This document shows positions 52,115-60,975 of a DNA stretch of 64,000 nt, in pieces. The DNA is from Actinobacteria bacterium IMCC26207 (GTDB lineage: Bacteria; Actinomycetota; Acidimicrobiia; Acidimicrobiales; Microtrichaceae). The translations under genes and the position numbers were made by a program. The notes below the pieces were generated by a model. That model was given only the letters and a program-made list of their open reading frames with translations. It made no database searches and was not told where the DNA came from. The stretch is from positions 1-64,000 of the forward strand of contig LCZK01000004.1 of NCBI GenBank assembly GCA_001025035.1, given 5' to 3'. Positions within the stretch are counted from its first letter, which is position 1. Every line of letters starts with the position of its first letter.

Positions 52115-53275
52115 ATGACCACTGAGCAAGCCACCACTCCTCGTACCCGCTACCCCCGTGCCCAGTGCGAGGTCTCTGTTGCCCTCTGCACGCTCAACGG
52201 ATCGCAGTGGATTGAAGAACTTCTTCACTCGATCGCGGCTCAAGAACTCCTGCCTGATGAGATCGTCATCCAAGACGACTGCTCCGAGGACGACACGGTG
52301 GAACTCATTGAGAAGTTCGCAGGCCAAGCACCATTCGCCATTCGTCTAGAAGTGAATCAGTTCCGACTTGGATCCACGGCGAACTTCGCTACGGCTCTGG
52401 CTCGCTGTCACGGACGTTTCATCGCTCTTGCCGACCAGGATGATGTTTGGTACCCAATAAAACTTCGTCGCCTGATTGACGAACTTGAGTTAGACCCCAC
52501 CGTCACCATGGTGTTCTCTGACGCCGACTTGATCGGACCAGATGGTCAAGATTTAGGCCAACGCCTGTGGGACACCCGCCTGATCGGGCGGACTCTCAGA
52601 AAACGGGCGGTTGTGCCAGAAGAGCTTTTCGCTCGCCGAGCACTGACTACTGGTTGCACGATGGCGGTTCGCAGGCGCGCTGTTGCTGCATCGCTGCCCT
52701 TTCCCGAGGCTCTCGAGAACGAGGCTGCACCGATGCGCCACGATCGTTGGCTCTCGCTCGTGGCAGCTTCGGTGGGAACCGTTCGGGCACTTCCCGATTC
52801 GCTCCTTGGGTTTCGGGTCCACCCCGATCAAGAAACTGGAGTTCTCGTTGGAGCGCAACTCACACATGCTTTGGGGCGCGCAGCATCCGCTGTGTTTATC
52901 GCTCCAGTAGGCCAGAGCAACGAGTCTCACCTAGCGCGTGCGAATCAACTCGAGGCAGCGGCAGAGCGGGCCAACGAGATGGGTGACTTTGAAGAGGCAT
53001 TGACGCTGGAGGCAATCGCAGCCCACCACCGCAGCAGAGTCCAAACTTCAGGATCCCTGCTTGACCGACTCCGCTGCATCGCCGAGGGAGTTCGAGTTGG
53101 TGCCTATGGCTGGGACCGACTCGGGATGGTGGCAGTCGCAGGGGATACCGTGCGCTCGGTCCGACCCGGACGTGGCGCACAGTGCGAGCCAGCCATCCAC
53201 AGCGACCCAGCCATCCACAGCGAGTCAGCCCCTGGCAGCGCGCCAGGCCCCGAGAAGCAGATTGAGGGCAGCTAA
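52115..53275 (+). CDS. Glycosyltransferase family 2
   Basis: The 386-residue GT-A enzyme has VSVALCTLNGSQWIEELLHSI, IVIQDDCSEDDT, the metal site ALADQDDVWYP and acceptor region TTGCTMAVRR, resembling rhamnosyl- or capsular transferases. The C-terminus is a low-complexity tail with a six-residue repeat (PAIHSD/PAIHSE) from an 18-bp duplication at 53190-53225. Its stop overlaps the next start (TAATG). It begins a plus-strand operon running to 58180. Confidence 0.92.
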   Translation: MTTEQATTPRTRYPRAQCEVSVALCTLNGSQWIEELLHSIAAQELLPDEIVIQDDCSEDDTVELIEKFAGQAPFAIRLEVNQFRLGSTANFATALARCHGRFIALADQDDVWYPIKLRRLIDELELDPTVTMVFSDADLIGPDGQDLGQRLWDTRLIGRTLRKRAVVPEELFARRALTTGCTMAVRRRAVAASLPFPEALENEAAPMRHDRWLSLVAASVGTVRALPDSLLGFRVHPDQETGVLVGAQLTHALGRAASAVFIAPVGQSNESHLARANQLEAAAERANEMGDFEEALTLEAIAAHHRSRVQTSGSLLDRLRCIAEGVRVGAYGWDRLGMVAVAGDTVRSVRPGRGAQCEPAIHSDPAIHSESAPGSAPGPEKQIEGS

Positions 53276-54453
53276 TGCTCCGCAAGATGAAGGTCATGAT
53301 GGTGACTGACTCACTTCAGGTGGGCGGTGCCGAACAAGTTGCAGTAGATATCGCTAACAGCTTGGACCGAGATACCCATCAGGTTTATTTCTGCGCCACT
53401 CGAACAGACGGCCTGCTTCGCTCAAGCCTAAAATCCGATGTTGAAATCATGGTTCTTGAACGTTCAGCAACTTGGGATTTGCTGAAGCTGCTGGCATTTG
53501 GAAAGTACGTGCGCAGCGAAGGAATCGACGTTCTGCATAGCCATGGACGCGGCACCATGCGCTTCATTGCGCTCTGCAAAGCTCTCGGGATCATTCAAGC
53601 TCAGCATGTTTTTCATGACCATTTCGGGCGCCTCCATCTTGACCGCAGCGCCGGACCTGGAATGAAAGTCCCCCTGCATCGCGGTGTGGATGCCTATATC
53701 GGTGTTGAATCTCGGCTCTGCAGATGGGCAATCGACACGGTTGGGCTGCCCGAGGCCAAAGTGAGTTTGGTGAGGAGTGGGGTTGACCTTGAGCGCTTCT
53801 CCACTGCCCCGGCTATCAACCTTCGAGACGAGTTCGATCTTGGCGAGGGCAATCTTGTCCTGCTGATGGTTGCCAACTTTCGCCCACAGAAGGATCACCC
53901 CACTCTGTTTCGGGCAATCGCAGAGCTCGCCCCGGCCCAGCAAGAGAGCATTCGACTTGTTGTCTGCGGCAGCACAACCGCAGACCCAGCCTATTTTGAG
54001 GGCTGTATGGCGATGCTTGAGCGGCTCAAGATTGACCACCTCGTGCGAACTATTGGCGTGAGGAATGACGCGCCCTCTCTGATGGCCGGTGCAGACGCTG
54101 GCGTCTTTTCATCTAAGAACGAATCGGGCCCGCTGGTGATCTTGGAATACATGGCAAGCAGGCTTCCCTTTGTAGCAACCGAAACGGGCGAGATTGCGCA
54201 TGCCGTTAAGGATGAGGGCGTGGGCATCCTGACTGAGCCCCGCGACTACCTAGCTTTGGCTGACGGCCTGGCGGCACTGCTTGACATGACAGCTGAGGAG
54301 CGTGCCGCTATGGGCGAGCGTGGCCGGCAACTCGTTATTGAGGAATTTGAGCAACAGGTAGTAGTCCGCCAAGTGGAGGCAATTTATGATCACCTCCTTG
54401 GCCTCAGCAGCCAGAGTTCCGACTCCAAAAAATCTAACCTAGCGAACGGGTAA
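53275..54453 (+). CDS. Glycosyltransferase family 4
   Basis: The 392-residue GT-B enzyme has VMMVTDSLQVGGAEQVAVDIAN, VLHSHGRGTMRF, RSGVDLERF, LMVANFRPQKDHPTLFRAI and the donor motif ESGPLVILEYMASRLPFVATE. It lies between a GT2 gene and the BY-kinase. An internal ATG at 53287 (MKVMMV) could be the true start. Confidence 0.92.
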   Translation: MLRKMKVMMVTDSLQVGGAEQVAVDIANSLDRDTHQVYFCATRTDGLLRSSLKSDVEIMVLERSATWDLLKLLAFGKYVRSEGIDVLHSHGRGTMRFIALCKALGIIQAQHVFHDHFGRLHLDRSAGPGMKVPLHRGVDAYIGVESRLCRWAIDTVGLPEAKVSLVRSGVDLERFSTAPAINLRDEFDLGEGNLVLLMVANFRPQKDHPTLFRAIAELAPAQQESIRLVVCGSTTADPAYFEGCMAMLERLKIDHLVRTIGVRNDAPSLMAGADAGVFSSKNESGPLVILEYMASRLPFVATETGEIAHAVKDEGVGILTEPRDYLALADGLAALLDMTAEERAAMGERGRQLVIEEFEQQVVVRQVEAIYDHLLGLSSQSSDSKKSNLANG

Positions 54454-54542
54454 TTTTACTCTGGCTCGTTTTCAGCCATTCCCGGCATACTTATGATGAC
54501 TGTTGTCTGCGTAGCGCCGACAAGTAGGGGGAAGTAGCACGT

Positions 54543-56333
54543 ATGGAACCAATGCAGGATCGAACTGAGACCAATATCGGCGAGTACATCGCGGTATTGC
54601 GGCGTCGTTGGATGGTCATTGCAGGAACCATGATTCTGGTCATCGCAATTGTCGCAGCCCTAGATTTTTCGAAGACCCCGATTTACGAAGCATCTTCACA
54701 ATTGCTCCTGCAGCCAAAGCAGTCCGAGTCAATCTTCTCTCCGGCTGTTTCCTCGGTAGACCCGACCAGAGCAGTGCAGAATGAACTGAAGATCATCAAT
54801 TCCCTAGCGGTGCGCACGGCCGTGGCCAAGGCTTATGGCGAGAAGATCTCTATCTCTGCTGTTTCCGGTGGCGATGACGACGTCATTATCCTTTCTGCTA
54901 CGGATTCCAGCCCCAAAGATGCCGCTCGAAAAGTCAATGTGTACGCCGAGACGTACCAGTCGGAGAGATTCAACGCGATTGTTGATGACCTCACGCAGTC
55001 CAAGCTTGTCTTGCAACAGCAGATCGACGATTTCCAAAAAGAGATCGACTCGATCAACAAGCCGCTGGCCGCACTTGACGAGAAACTCGCAGCGACTCCG
55101 ACCACTGACCCGACCTATGCAGACCTCAGCGCCGAGCGCGAGCGGCTTGACCAGCAAATTCAAGTACGGCGTGCCGATATGGAAAGTCAGCTGAGTGACT
55201 ACCAGCAGCGCCTGCAAGTACTTCAGCTCTCTGAGCGTCTAACTACGACCGGTGGTGTTCAGATTCTTAATCCGGCCACGGTCCCCTCCTCACCCATCTC
55301 TCCGAACATCATTCGAGATCTGGTGCAGGCAGCACTGATCGGCTTCTTCTTGGGAGTCGGTTTGGCCCTGATGCTCGAGCAGGTGGATGACTCTATCCGC
55401 AGCCCTGGTGACCTTGAGCGTGCCACGAAGGGCATTCCGACATTAGGCCTCATCCCCCTTGATGATGGGTGGAAAAACAAAGACGAACCCCGGCTGACCA
55501 CGCTGGCAGCGCCCATGTCAGCGACTGCCGAGGCCTATCGCGGCCTCCGCACCACGCTGCAGTATTTGGCGTTGCACCGCCCCATGGGGGTCGTGCAGAT
55601 TACGAGCGCAAGCGCCCATGAGGGAAAGACCTCCACCATGGCAAACCTAGCGATTGCCTTTGCCGAAGCAGGTATGCCAGTTGCAGTGGTTGGTTGCGAC
55701 CTTCGACGACCCCGTGCGCATAGCTTCTTACAAGTTGACGGGGCCATCGGTCTGACTTCGGTTCTGCTGGGCGAGGTTCCCCTTGAGGTTGCCCTGCAAC
55801 AGTCACCAGTTCACCCCAACATTCGAGTTCTACCGTCAGGTCCTCGGCCGCCGAACCCTTCCGAGCTTCTGAGCTTGGACCGTACCTCGGAGTTGATTCA
55901 CTCCCTACTCGATAACCACTCCATCGTGTTTTTGGATTGCCCGCCGGTTCTTCCAGTGACGGACTCACTCGTGCTCTCGCGGTGCGTAGATGCTTCACTG
56001 TTTATTGCAAAGGCGAACAGCACCTCAAAGCGAGAGGTCAAGCGGTCACTTGAACGTCTCACTCAGGTCAACAACCCACTTGTGGGCACAATTCTGAACG
56101 GTGTAGATGCCGAGGGTGCCTACGGATCACTCTACGACTACTACGGATACTCCAAAGAGACTCGCAGTCGGTTCTTACCCAAGCTCTTCAAGCGCAGCGT
56201 TCCAGATATTCCCAAGCTTGATCAAGCAGTTCTGCCGGGCATGGAATCAGATGGCAGCACCCCGGTCGACAGCTTCGGGAATGACCAAAACGATGGGGAC
56301 CAGGTCTCTGGCCCAGCACCTCTCAGCAGCTGA
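54543..56333 (+). CDS. Polysaccharide chain-length regulator / tyrosine autokinase (Wzz-BY-kinase)
   Basis: The 596-residue protein is a fused Wzz and bacterial tyrosine kinase. Residues ~12-265 are the Wzz part, with helices at ~24-40 and ~258-278 and a periplasmic-side coiled coil between. The kinase has Walker A SASAHEGKTS (~354-363), Walker A' VVGCDLRRP (~382-390) and Walker B IVFLD (~461-465). A tyrosine cluster at the C-terminus (Tyr527-536) is the likely autophosphorylation site. It controls polymer length and export; the LMW phosphatase at 43019 is the likely antagonist. GGGGAAG lies ~9 nt upstream. Confidence 0.95.
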   Translation: MEPMQDRTETNIGEYIAVLRRRWMVIAGTMILVIAIVAALDFSKTPIYEASSQLLLQPKQSESIFSPAVSSVDPTRAVQNELKIINSLAVRTAVAKAYGEKISISAVSGGDDDVIILSATDSSPKDAARKVNVYAETYQSERFNAIVDDLTQSKLVLQQQIDDFQKEIDSINKPLAALDEKLAATPTTDPTYADLSAERERLDQQIQVRRADMESQLSDYQQRLQVLQLSERLTTTGGVQILNPATVPSSPISPNIIRDLVQAALIGFFLGVGLALMLEQVDDSIRSPGDLERATKGIPTLGLIPLDDGWKNKDEPRLTTLAAPMSATAEAYRGLRTTLQYLALHRPMGVVQITSASAHEGKTSTMANLAIAFAEAGMPVAVVGCDLRRPRAHSFLQVDGAIGLTSVLLGEVPLEVALQQSPVHPNIRVLPSGPRPPNPSELLSLDRTSELIHSLLDNHSIVFLDCPPVLPVTDSLVLSRCVDASLFIAKANSTSKREVKRSLERLTQVNNPLVGTILNGVDAEGAYGSLYDYYGYSKETRSRFLPKLFKRSVPDIPKLDQAVLPGMESDGSTPVDSFGNDQNDGDQVSGPAPLSS

Positions 56334-56336
56334 CGT

Positions 56337-57518
56337 GTGATCCGGCCACTCGTCAGGTTCCTTGCACATGGCGCCGAGCGGAGCGGCCCTCCGATCTATC
56401 TACTTCGGCTGTTTCGTTACTGGAATGAAAACCCGGCTGCCTTTGACACAGAACTTGTTCTTGCTCGGCCCGGTGAACTGGTCTCGCAGTTTGCTGGACT
56501 GACCAACACAACCGTCGCACGCCTTGACCAACGATCTCCTGAGATGGTTTTTCAGAGTCTGACTCGGGCTGCGCATGTAGGCGGGCTCGGCGCGAGTGCT
56601 GTGGGCTATGCCAGCCGGGCAAGAGTCAGAGGCAACCCCTTCAGCGCCACGCGACGTCAAGCAGATATCACCATTGTCAACGGGGCAACAGCGCCCACCG
56701 TCGAACTCCTGCGTCAGCTTCGCTCCCCTGCTCCGATTCTGACCATTGCGCATGAGCTCTCCACGGGCTGGTACGGCAACCTAGACAGCAAAGACCGTCA
56801 GTTTCTGCTGGCAAAGACAGACCGATACCTAGCAGTGTCTGAAGCAGTCAAAAGCTTCCTGATTGATGACCTTGGAGTCAGGCCAGACAACGTCACCATG
56901 GTCCACCCTCCTGTTGACCTCAGTGAATACCAAGACCCAAAATCAACTCGGCCCAATGACGGAATTCTGCAGGTAGGCGGCAGCGGCATGACCGATTGGC
57001 GAAAGGCACCCGAGATTTGGCTCAGGATTGCAGCCGAGTTGCGAGACATGTTGCCCAAAGAGACTCTACGCTTTACGTGGCAGGGTGGAGATAGTCCGCA
57101 CTCCCCTGCATTCTGGCCGTTGGAGCATGAGATGAGACAACTGGGATTATCTGAGCAGGTGACCTTCACGGGTCAGATACCAAATACTGCTCCTGCCATG
57201 AGTCAGTTCGATATTTTTGTCTCCACTGCGCGAGAAGATGCCTACCCCCTTGCCTGCGCTGAGGCGATCTCGCTCGGCGTGGCAGTCGTTGGCTTTGATA
57301 GCGGCGGCTTATCGGAGATGGCAGAGGAGTCGGGCTGCGCCCTAGTGGTGCCCTATCCGGATCATGGTCTGATCAGCCAGACAGTCGCCGACCTACTCGG
57401 TGACCCCAATAGGCGGGCCGAACTTTCTCAGAAGGGTATTGAGTTTGGTCGCACCCAACTCGATGTTTCACATATCGCTCCGGCCGTGGCCGATTGGATT
57501 ATGAGGGCTGCAGCATGA
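56337..57518 (+). CDS. Glycosyltransferase family 4
   Basis: The 393-residue GT-B enzyme shows FLAHGAERSGPPIYLLRLF, IAHELSTGWYG, YLAVSEAVKSFLIDDLGV, VHPPVDLSEYQD and the donor region STAREDAYPLACAEAISLGVAVVGFDSGGL. The start is GTG, 3 nt after the kinase stop. It overlaps the next gene by 4 nt. It belongs to the plus-strand glycan operon. Confidence 0.91.
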   Translation: MIRPLVRFLAHGAERSGPPIYLLRLFRYWNENPAAFDTELVLARPGELVSQFAGLTNTTVARLDQRSPEMVFQSLTRAAHVGGLGASAVGYASRARVRGNPFSATRRQADITIVNGATAPTVELLRQLRSPAPILTIAHELSTGWYGNLDSKDRQFLLAKTDRYLAVSEAVKSFLIDDLGVRPDNVTMVHPPVDLSEYQDPKSTRPNDGILQVGGSGMTDWRKAPEIWLRIAAELRDMLPKETLRFTWQGGDSPHSPAFWPLEHEMRQLGLSEQVTFTGQIPNTAPAMSQFDIFVSTAREDAYPLACAEAISLGVAVVGFDSGGLSEMAEESGCALVVPYPDHGLISQTVADLLGDPNRRAELSQKGIEFGRTQLDVSHIAPAVADWIMRAAA

Positions 57519-58180
57519 CCCCGCTCCGCTGGTGGGGAGTGTTTGCCGTTGCAGTCATCTTGTCTGCGGCAATCCTGCTCACGACCCTGGGATCAAATGG
57601 TGAGATCCGCGTTGACCAGTCTGCATCCGCCCCGGGTTTTGACGGCAAGGATCGAGAAATCGACCGCTCAGAGTTCTCCTTTGCAGCCCCCTCCACCACT
57701 GCAGGACCAACCACAGTGCCGAGAGGTAAACGCCCGGCCGGGTCCCGACGCACGACAACGACATCCACGACAACTACGACCACCATCCCTCCTGCGACCA
57801 CAACTGTTCCGCCTAGCGCTCTGTTCTTGCCAGAAACTTCTAGCGTGGAGTCACTGTGCGACATGGTGAAGTCGGTCGAGTCACTTCAACTCATCTTCAC
57901 GGATCCGTCCGTGAACGCCGAGCAGACAATGTTGAGAATCCTCAGCAACTTTGACCGCTATCTGCAGGTATCCCCGCCAGAACTGACCTCCAACATCATT
58001 GGCATTCGCGAGTCCCTAGTACTCCTCAGAAATCAACTCAGGGACGCAGCCTGGAACGGCGCCAACCCTTCTCTTCGACCGATACTTGACGGATTTCGCT
58101 ACGAGAAGGCACCTGTTGCAAACTTCCAACAACAGATCAGAGAAATCGAGTTCTACAACGCCGCAACCTGCCCGGCCTAG
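57515..58180 (+). CDS. Membrane-anchored protein with Thr-rich linker
   Basis: The 221-residue product has one N-terminal membrane helix (WWGVFAVAVILSAAILLTTLG), then a disordered Thr/Pro-rich linker (about residues 65-105, with TTTTSTTTTTTIPPATTT) and a ~110-residue helical domain with two cysteines (SLCDM and the C-terminal TCPA). It should stand outside the membrane like a stalked protein, and the Thr stretch might be O-glycosylated. No family is recognised. ATG 57515 overlaps the glycosyltransferase stop by 4 nt. Confidence 0.75.
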   Translation: MTPLRWWGVFAVAVILSAAILLTTLGSNGEIRVDQSASAPGFDGKDREIDRSEFSFAAPSTTAGPTTVPRGKRPAGSRRTTTTSTTTTTTIPPATTTVPPSALFLPETSSVESLCDMVKSVESLQLIFTDPSVNAEQTMLRILSNFDRYLQVSPPELTSNIIGIRESLVLLRNQLRDAAWNGANPSLRPILDGFRYEKAPVANFQQQIREIEFYNAATCPA

Positions 58181-58219
58181 CCCGACATCCTGGGGTTAGC
58201 TAGGTAGTCAGCCGCAGCG

Positions 58220-58993
58220 TTAGCTGGGCCAGGGTTCTTCGGCCAACACTGACGGGCCTTTGGGACGATGAGGAGGCTGGTGGGTAAACGGGAAGTCATC
58301 CGCCAGGCGGTACCGCCATTTTTGGCCCTGCTCATCAGTGAAGAAGTAAAGGAAATCAGCCGTTTCAGAGACAAAGCCCAGTGCCATAACGATGCGCAGG
58401 TGGTCAGACTTGTTCTCACTTGAACTATGGATCAGGGCGTTGTGAAAAATCACCGCTTCACCGGGCTTGGTGGTTACGTTGACGAACCCGTGCAGGTACG
58501 GCTCAATCGAGGTGGGCGGTGTTCCGCGATAGGGCAGATCAAGGCGATGACTCCCAGGCACCACGCTCAGACCGCCGTTGAACTCATCCGTTGCCTCCAA
58601 TGGAAACCAAAGTGCCCCGCTGACGTGGCGAGTCTCGTCAACGAACGACCAATCCTGGTGAGCGTCAATTGGACTCCCCTCCCCAGGAGACTTGACCCAG
58701 AGACTGCCCACATAGAAGCGGTGGTTACACATGATGGAATCGGCGAAGGGCTGCAGTTCTTTGCGGACTGCGGCATCTATTGTCCGGCGGAGTTCAGGGG
58801 TGTCATGTTTATAGAGAGTAAAAAACGGGCCGCTGTCCGGGGGAATGAGTTCTGACATTCGCTCACGCAGAGCGTCCAAGCGCTCGGGATCAACTAGAGG
58901 AACAACGGTGAACCCCTGCTCGCGAAACTCTTGATCAGCCGACTCACTCAGCAAAAGCGGAACCCGATCCACGCCGTCACTCACTCGTGTCAT
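58220..58993 (-). CDS. Phytanoyl-CoA dioxygenase-like Fe(II)/2OG oxygenase (PhyH 1)
   Basis: The 257-residue protein has the PhyH double-stranded beta-helix: FREQGFTVVPLVDPERL, the iron ligands HQD (His112, Asp114) in DAHQDWSFVDE, WFPLEATDEFNGGLSVVPGSHR, and His189 with Arg200 for 2-oxoglutarate. The facial triad looks intact. It would hydroxylate or otherwise oxidise an unknown substrate. It is on the minus strand, divergent from a second PhyH gene 79 bp away. Its place in a glycan locus suggests a sugar or lipid-linked substrate rather than phytanoyl-CoA. Confidence 0.88.
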   Translation of the reverse strand: MTRVSDGVDRVPLLLSESADQEFREQGFTVVPLVDPERLDALRERMSELIPPDSGPFFTLYKHDTPELRRTIDAAVRKELQPFADSIMCNHRFYVGSLWVKSPGEGSPIDAHQDWSFVDETRHVSGALWFPLEATDEFNGGLSVVPGSHRLDLPYRGTPPTSIEPYLHGFVNVTTKPGEAVIFHNALIHSSSENKSDHLRIVMALGFVSETADFLYFFTDEQGQKWRYRLADDFPFTHQPPHRPKGPSVLAEEPWPS

Positions 58994-59072
58994 ACGGCAA
59001 GCTTACCGTCGCTGCTACGAACTGGCACACAGCGGCAGCCGATTCTGAAGGCATTCCCTGTACCATACGGTT

Positions 59073-59933
59073 ATGCGGAATTGGTTCGATAGCTTGCGTG
59101 GACGGAGCCGCGACCGACGCTCTGACTCACCGGTTGCTGCGCCTCGGCGCACAACGCTGCGTGACCCTGAGCTGCAACGGGAGTTTGAGGAGTCCGGGTT
59201 TGTGGTGGTCGACCTGATCGACCCCGAAACTGTTGTGGCCCTGAGCCAGCGCTATGACTCGATGGACCACGAACAGCGGACACAGTTCGATTGGGTGGAT
59301 GGATTCGATACGTCTATTTACGACAAGCGTCCGGAGTACCGATCCGAGGTCTTCGAGTTGATGCAGGAGCAGTTCAGCCCTGCTTTAGAGCGCGTGCTGA
59401 ACGATTACGAGATCATGTTTGCGAACTTCATCGTGAAGTACCCGCATTCCGACATGGTGCCGCCACACGTAGATTGGACGTTTCTCGATGAGGAACAGTT
59501 CAGTTCGGCCACCGTCTGGTGCCCGCTTGTTGATACGACGCCAGCCAACGGAACTCTGGGGGTGGTGTCGGGCTCGCATCAACGGATCGACTTTCTCCGA
59601 CCGTCCAACGTCCCCACCTATGAGCGTTGCGAGCTAGCGGTTGCCGATATTGAGGACCGGCCGGTGATCTCACTGCGAGCGGGCCAAGCAATCATCATGG
59701 ACAACCGCGTCGTTCATTTTTCTCCGCCTAACACCACTGAGCTTGACCGAGTTGCCGTGGGCTGCGTGGTCGGGCCGAGAGAGGCCGAGTTGCATCATTA
59801 CTGGGTGAATGAAGATTCTGAACTCATGAAATACCAGATTGACCGGTCTTTCTACTTGGACTTCGTTATCGGCGCGCCTCCAACAGAATCAGGCGGCGTG
59901 CTCAGCGCCAGCGTCGTATCTACCAGTGTTTGA
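59073..59933 (+). CDS. Phytanoyl-CoA dioxygenase-like Fe(II)/2OG oxygenase (PhyH 2)
   Basis: The 286-residue protein has FEESGFVVVDLIDPETV, the HxD in PPHVDWTFLDE (His132, Asp134), CPLVDTTPANGTLGVVSGSHQ, His215 and Arg226. The triad is complete. It differs strongly from its two neighbours, so these are not recent copies. A basic N-terminus (RGRSRDRR) precedes the fold. The first unit of a 16-bp repeat array contains its stop codon. Confidence 0.88.
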   Translation: MRNWFDSLRGRSRDRRSDSPVAAPRRTTLRDPELQREFEESGFVVVDLIDPETVVALSQRYDSMDHEQRTQFDWVDGFDTSIYDKRPEYRSEVFELMQEQFSPALERVLNDYEIMFANFIVKYPHSDMVPPHVDWTFLDEEQFSSATVWCPLVDTTPANGTLGVVSGSHQRIDFLRPSNVPTYERCELAVADIEDRPVISLRAGQAIIMDNRVVHFSPPNTTELDRVAVGCVVGPREAELHHYWVNEDSELMKYQIDRSFYLDFVIGAPPTESGGVLSASVVSTSV

Positions 59934-59989
59934 TTTTTGCTGTGTTTGATTTTTGCTGTGTTTGATTTTTGCTGTGTTTGATTTTTGCT
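59926..59989 (+). repeat. 16-bp tandem repeat, four units, between PhyH genes
   Basis: Four perfect units of GTGTTTGATTTTTGCT run from the end of PhyH 2 into the gap. Each contains a T5 run. A stop TGA recurs in each unit. They occupy most of the 93-bp gap before PhyH 3. Confidence 0.95.
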
Positions 59990-60026
59990 GCACATTCCCC
60001 CGAAAGAGAACTAGTTCTGGAGTGAG

Positions 60027-60965
60027 ATGACTACACCTGTCTACGAAGGATTCGAGCGTCAAGAAGACGGTCGGATTAGACCGCCCAAGATGTTCAACGA
60101 CGAAGGCCTCGATGCCGCCTTCTGGGCGAACGGATTCGTGAAAGTGCCCCTCCTTTCGGTGGAGGAGATGAGCAGCCTTCGCGAGAACTTCGCTGAGCTC
60201 TCACCCACAGACGGCTTCGACCCGCGGAACCTAGAAAATCCCCGTTGCGAGTACCACTGCACTTTTCTTGATCCGAATCTTGAGTACAGAAAACAGTCTG
60301 ATCACCTTGTCCGAACTGCGATGGCTGAGCAAATCAAGGCAGTTCTGCCTGGCTACCGAATCCTGACGAGCAACGTCTACGTCAAGCCAGCCGGCACCGG
60401 GCGATTTGAGATACACCAGAACTGGCCCACCATCGAAGACATCGATATTCCTACCGTGACGGTATGGGCACCCTTGCAAGACACTGGGTTCAAGAACGGA
60501 ACTATTCGCGTTGTTCCCGGCGGTCACAGGATTTTCCCAGATATTGCCGCAGCAACCTCGGACCGTTTCTTTGATGAATTCGAGACTGAACTCATCGAGA
60601 CCTACCTTGAGCCCGTCAATGTTGCTGCCGGTGAGGCCTTGATTTTTGACGATTCCCTGCTGCATTGGTCCAGCGACAACCTGTCCGAGAACCCTCGCAT
60701 CACCTTTCAGATCGAGATGGTTCCTCAGGACGCTCAGACCGTGCTCTGGATCCGTAACCCGGACGACCCAACTCAGTTTGACCTGTGGGAGGCTGCCACT
60801 GACTTCTGGCTCGAATATGACATGGAGTCGGTGCTTGGGCGCCCCGAAGGATTGAAGTTCTTGGGAACCCGACCAAACCCGAATCAACACCTGAGCTTGG
60901 AAGAGTTCGATGCCCGCATGCAGCGGGCGAACGAAATCCGGCGGGCCAAGTACGTACTTGACTGA
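60027..60965 (+). CDS. Phytanoyl-CoA dioxygenase-like protein with HxN (PhyH 3)
   Basis: The 312-residue protein keeps the PhyH outline: FWANGFVKVPLLSVEEM, VWAPLQDTGFKNGTIRVVPGGHR, His213 in LLHWSS and Arg224. The proximal iron motif reads EIHQNWP, so the usual Asp is Asn132. Some PhyH relatives also have HQN, but loss of the carboxylate could change or abolish oxygenase chemistry. The C-terminus is ~40 residues longer than in its neighbours. ATG 60027 has GGAGTGAG upstream. It lies 10 nt before the next gene. Confidence 0.86.
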   Translation: MTTPVYEGFERQEDGRIRPPKMFNDEGLDAAFWANGFVKVPLLSVEEMSSLRENFAELSPTDGFDPRNLENPRCEYHCTFLDPNLEYRKQSDHLVRTAMAEQIKAVLPGYRILTSNVYVKPAGTGRFEIHQNWPTIEDIDIPTVTVWAPLQDTGFKNGTIRVVPGGHRIFPDIAAATSDRFFDEFETELIETYLEPVNVAAGEALIFDDSLLHWSSDNLSENPRITFQIEMVPQDAQTVLWIRNPDDPTQFDLWEAATDFWLEYDMESVLGRPEGLKFLGTRPNPNQHLSLEEFDARMQRANEIRRAKYVLD

Positions 60966-60975
60966 GACCACAGAA

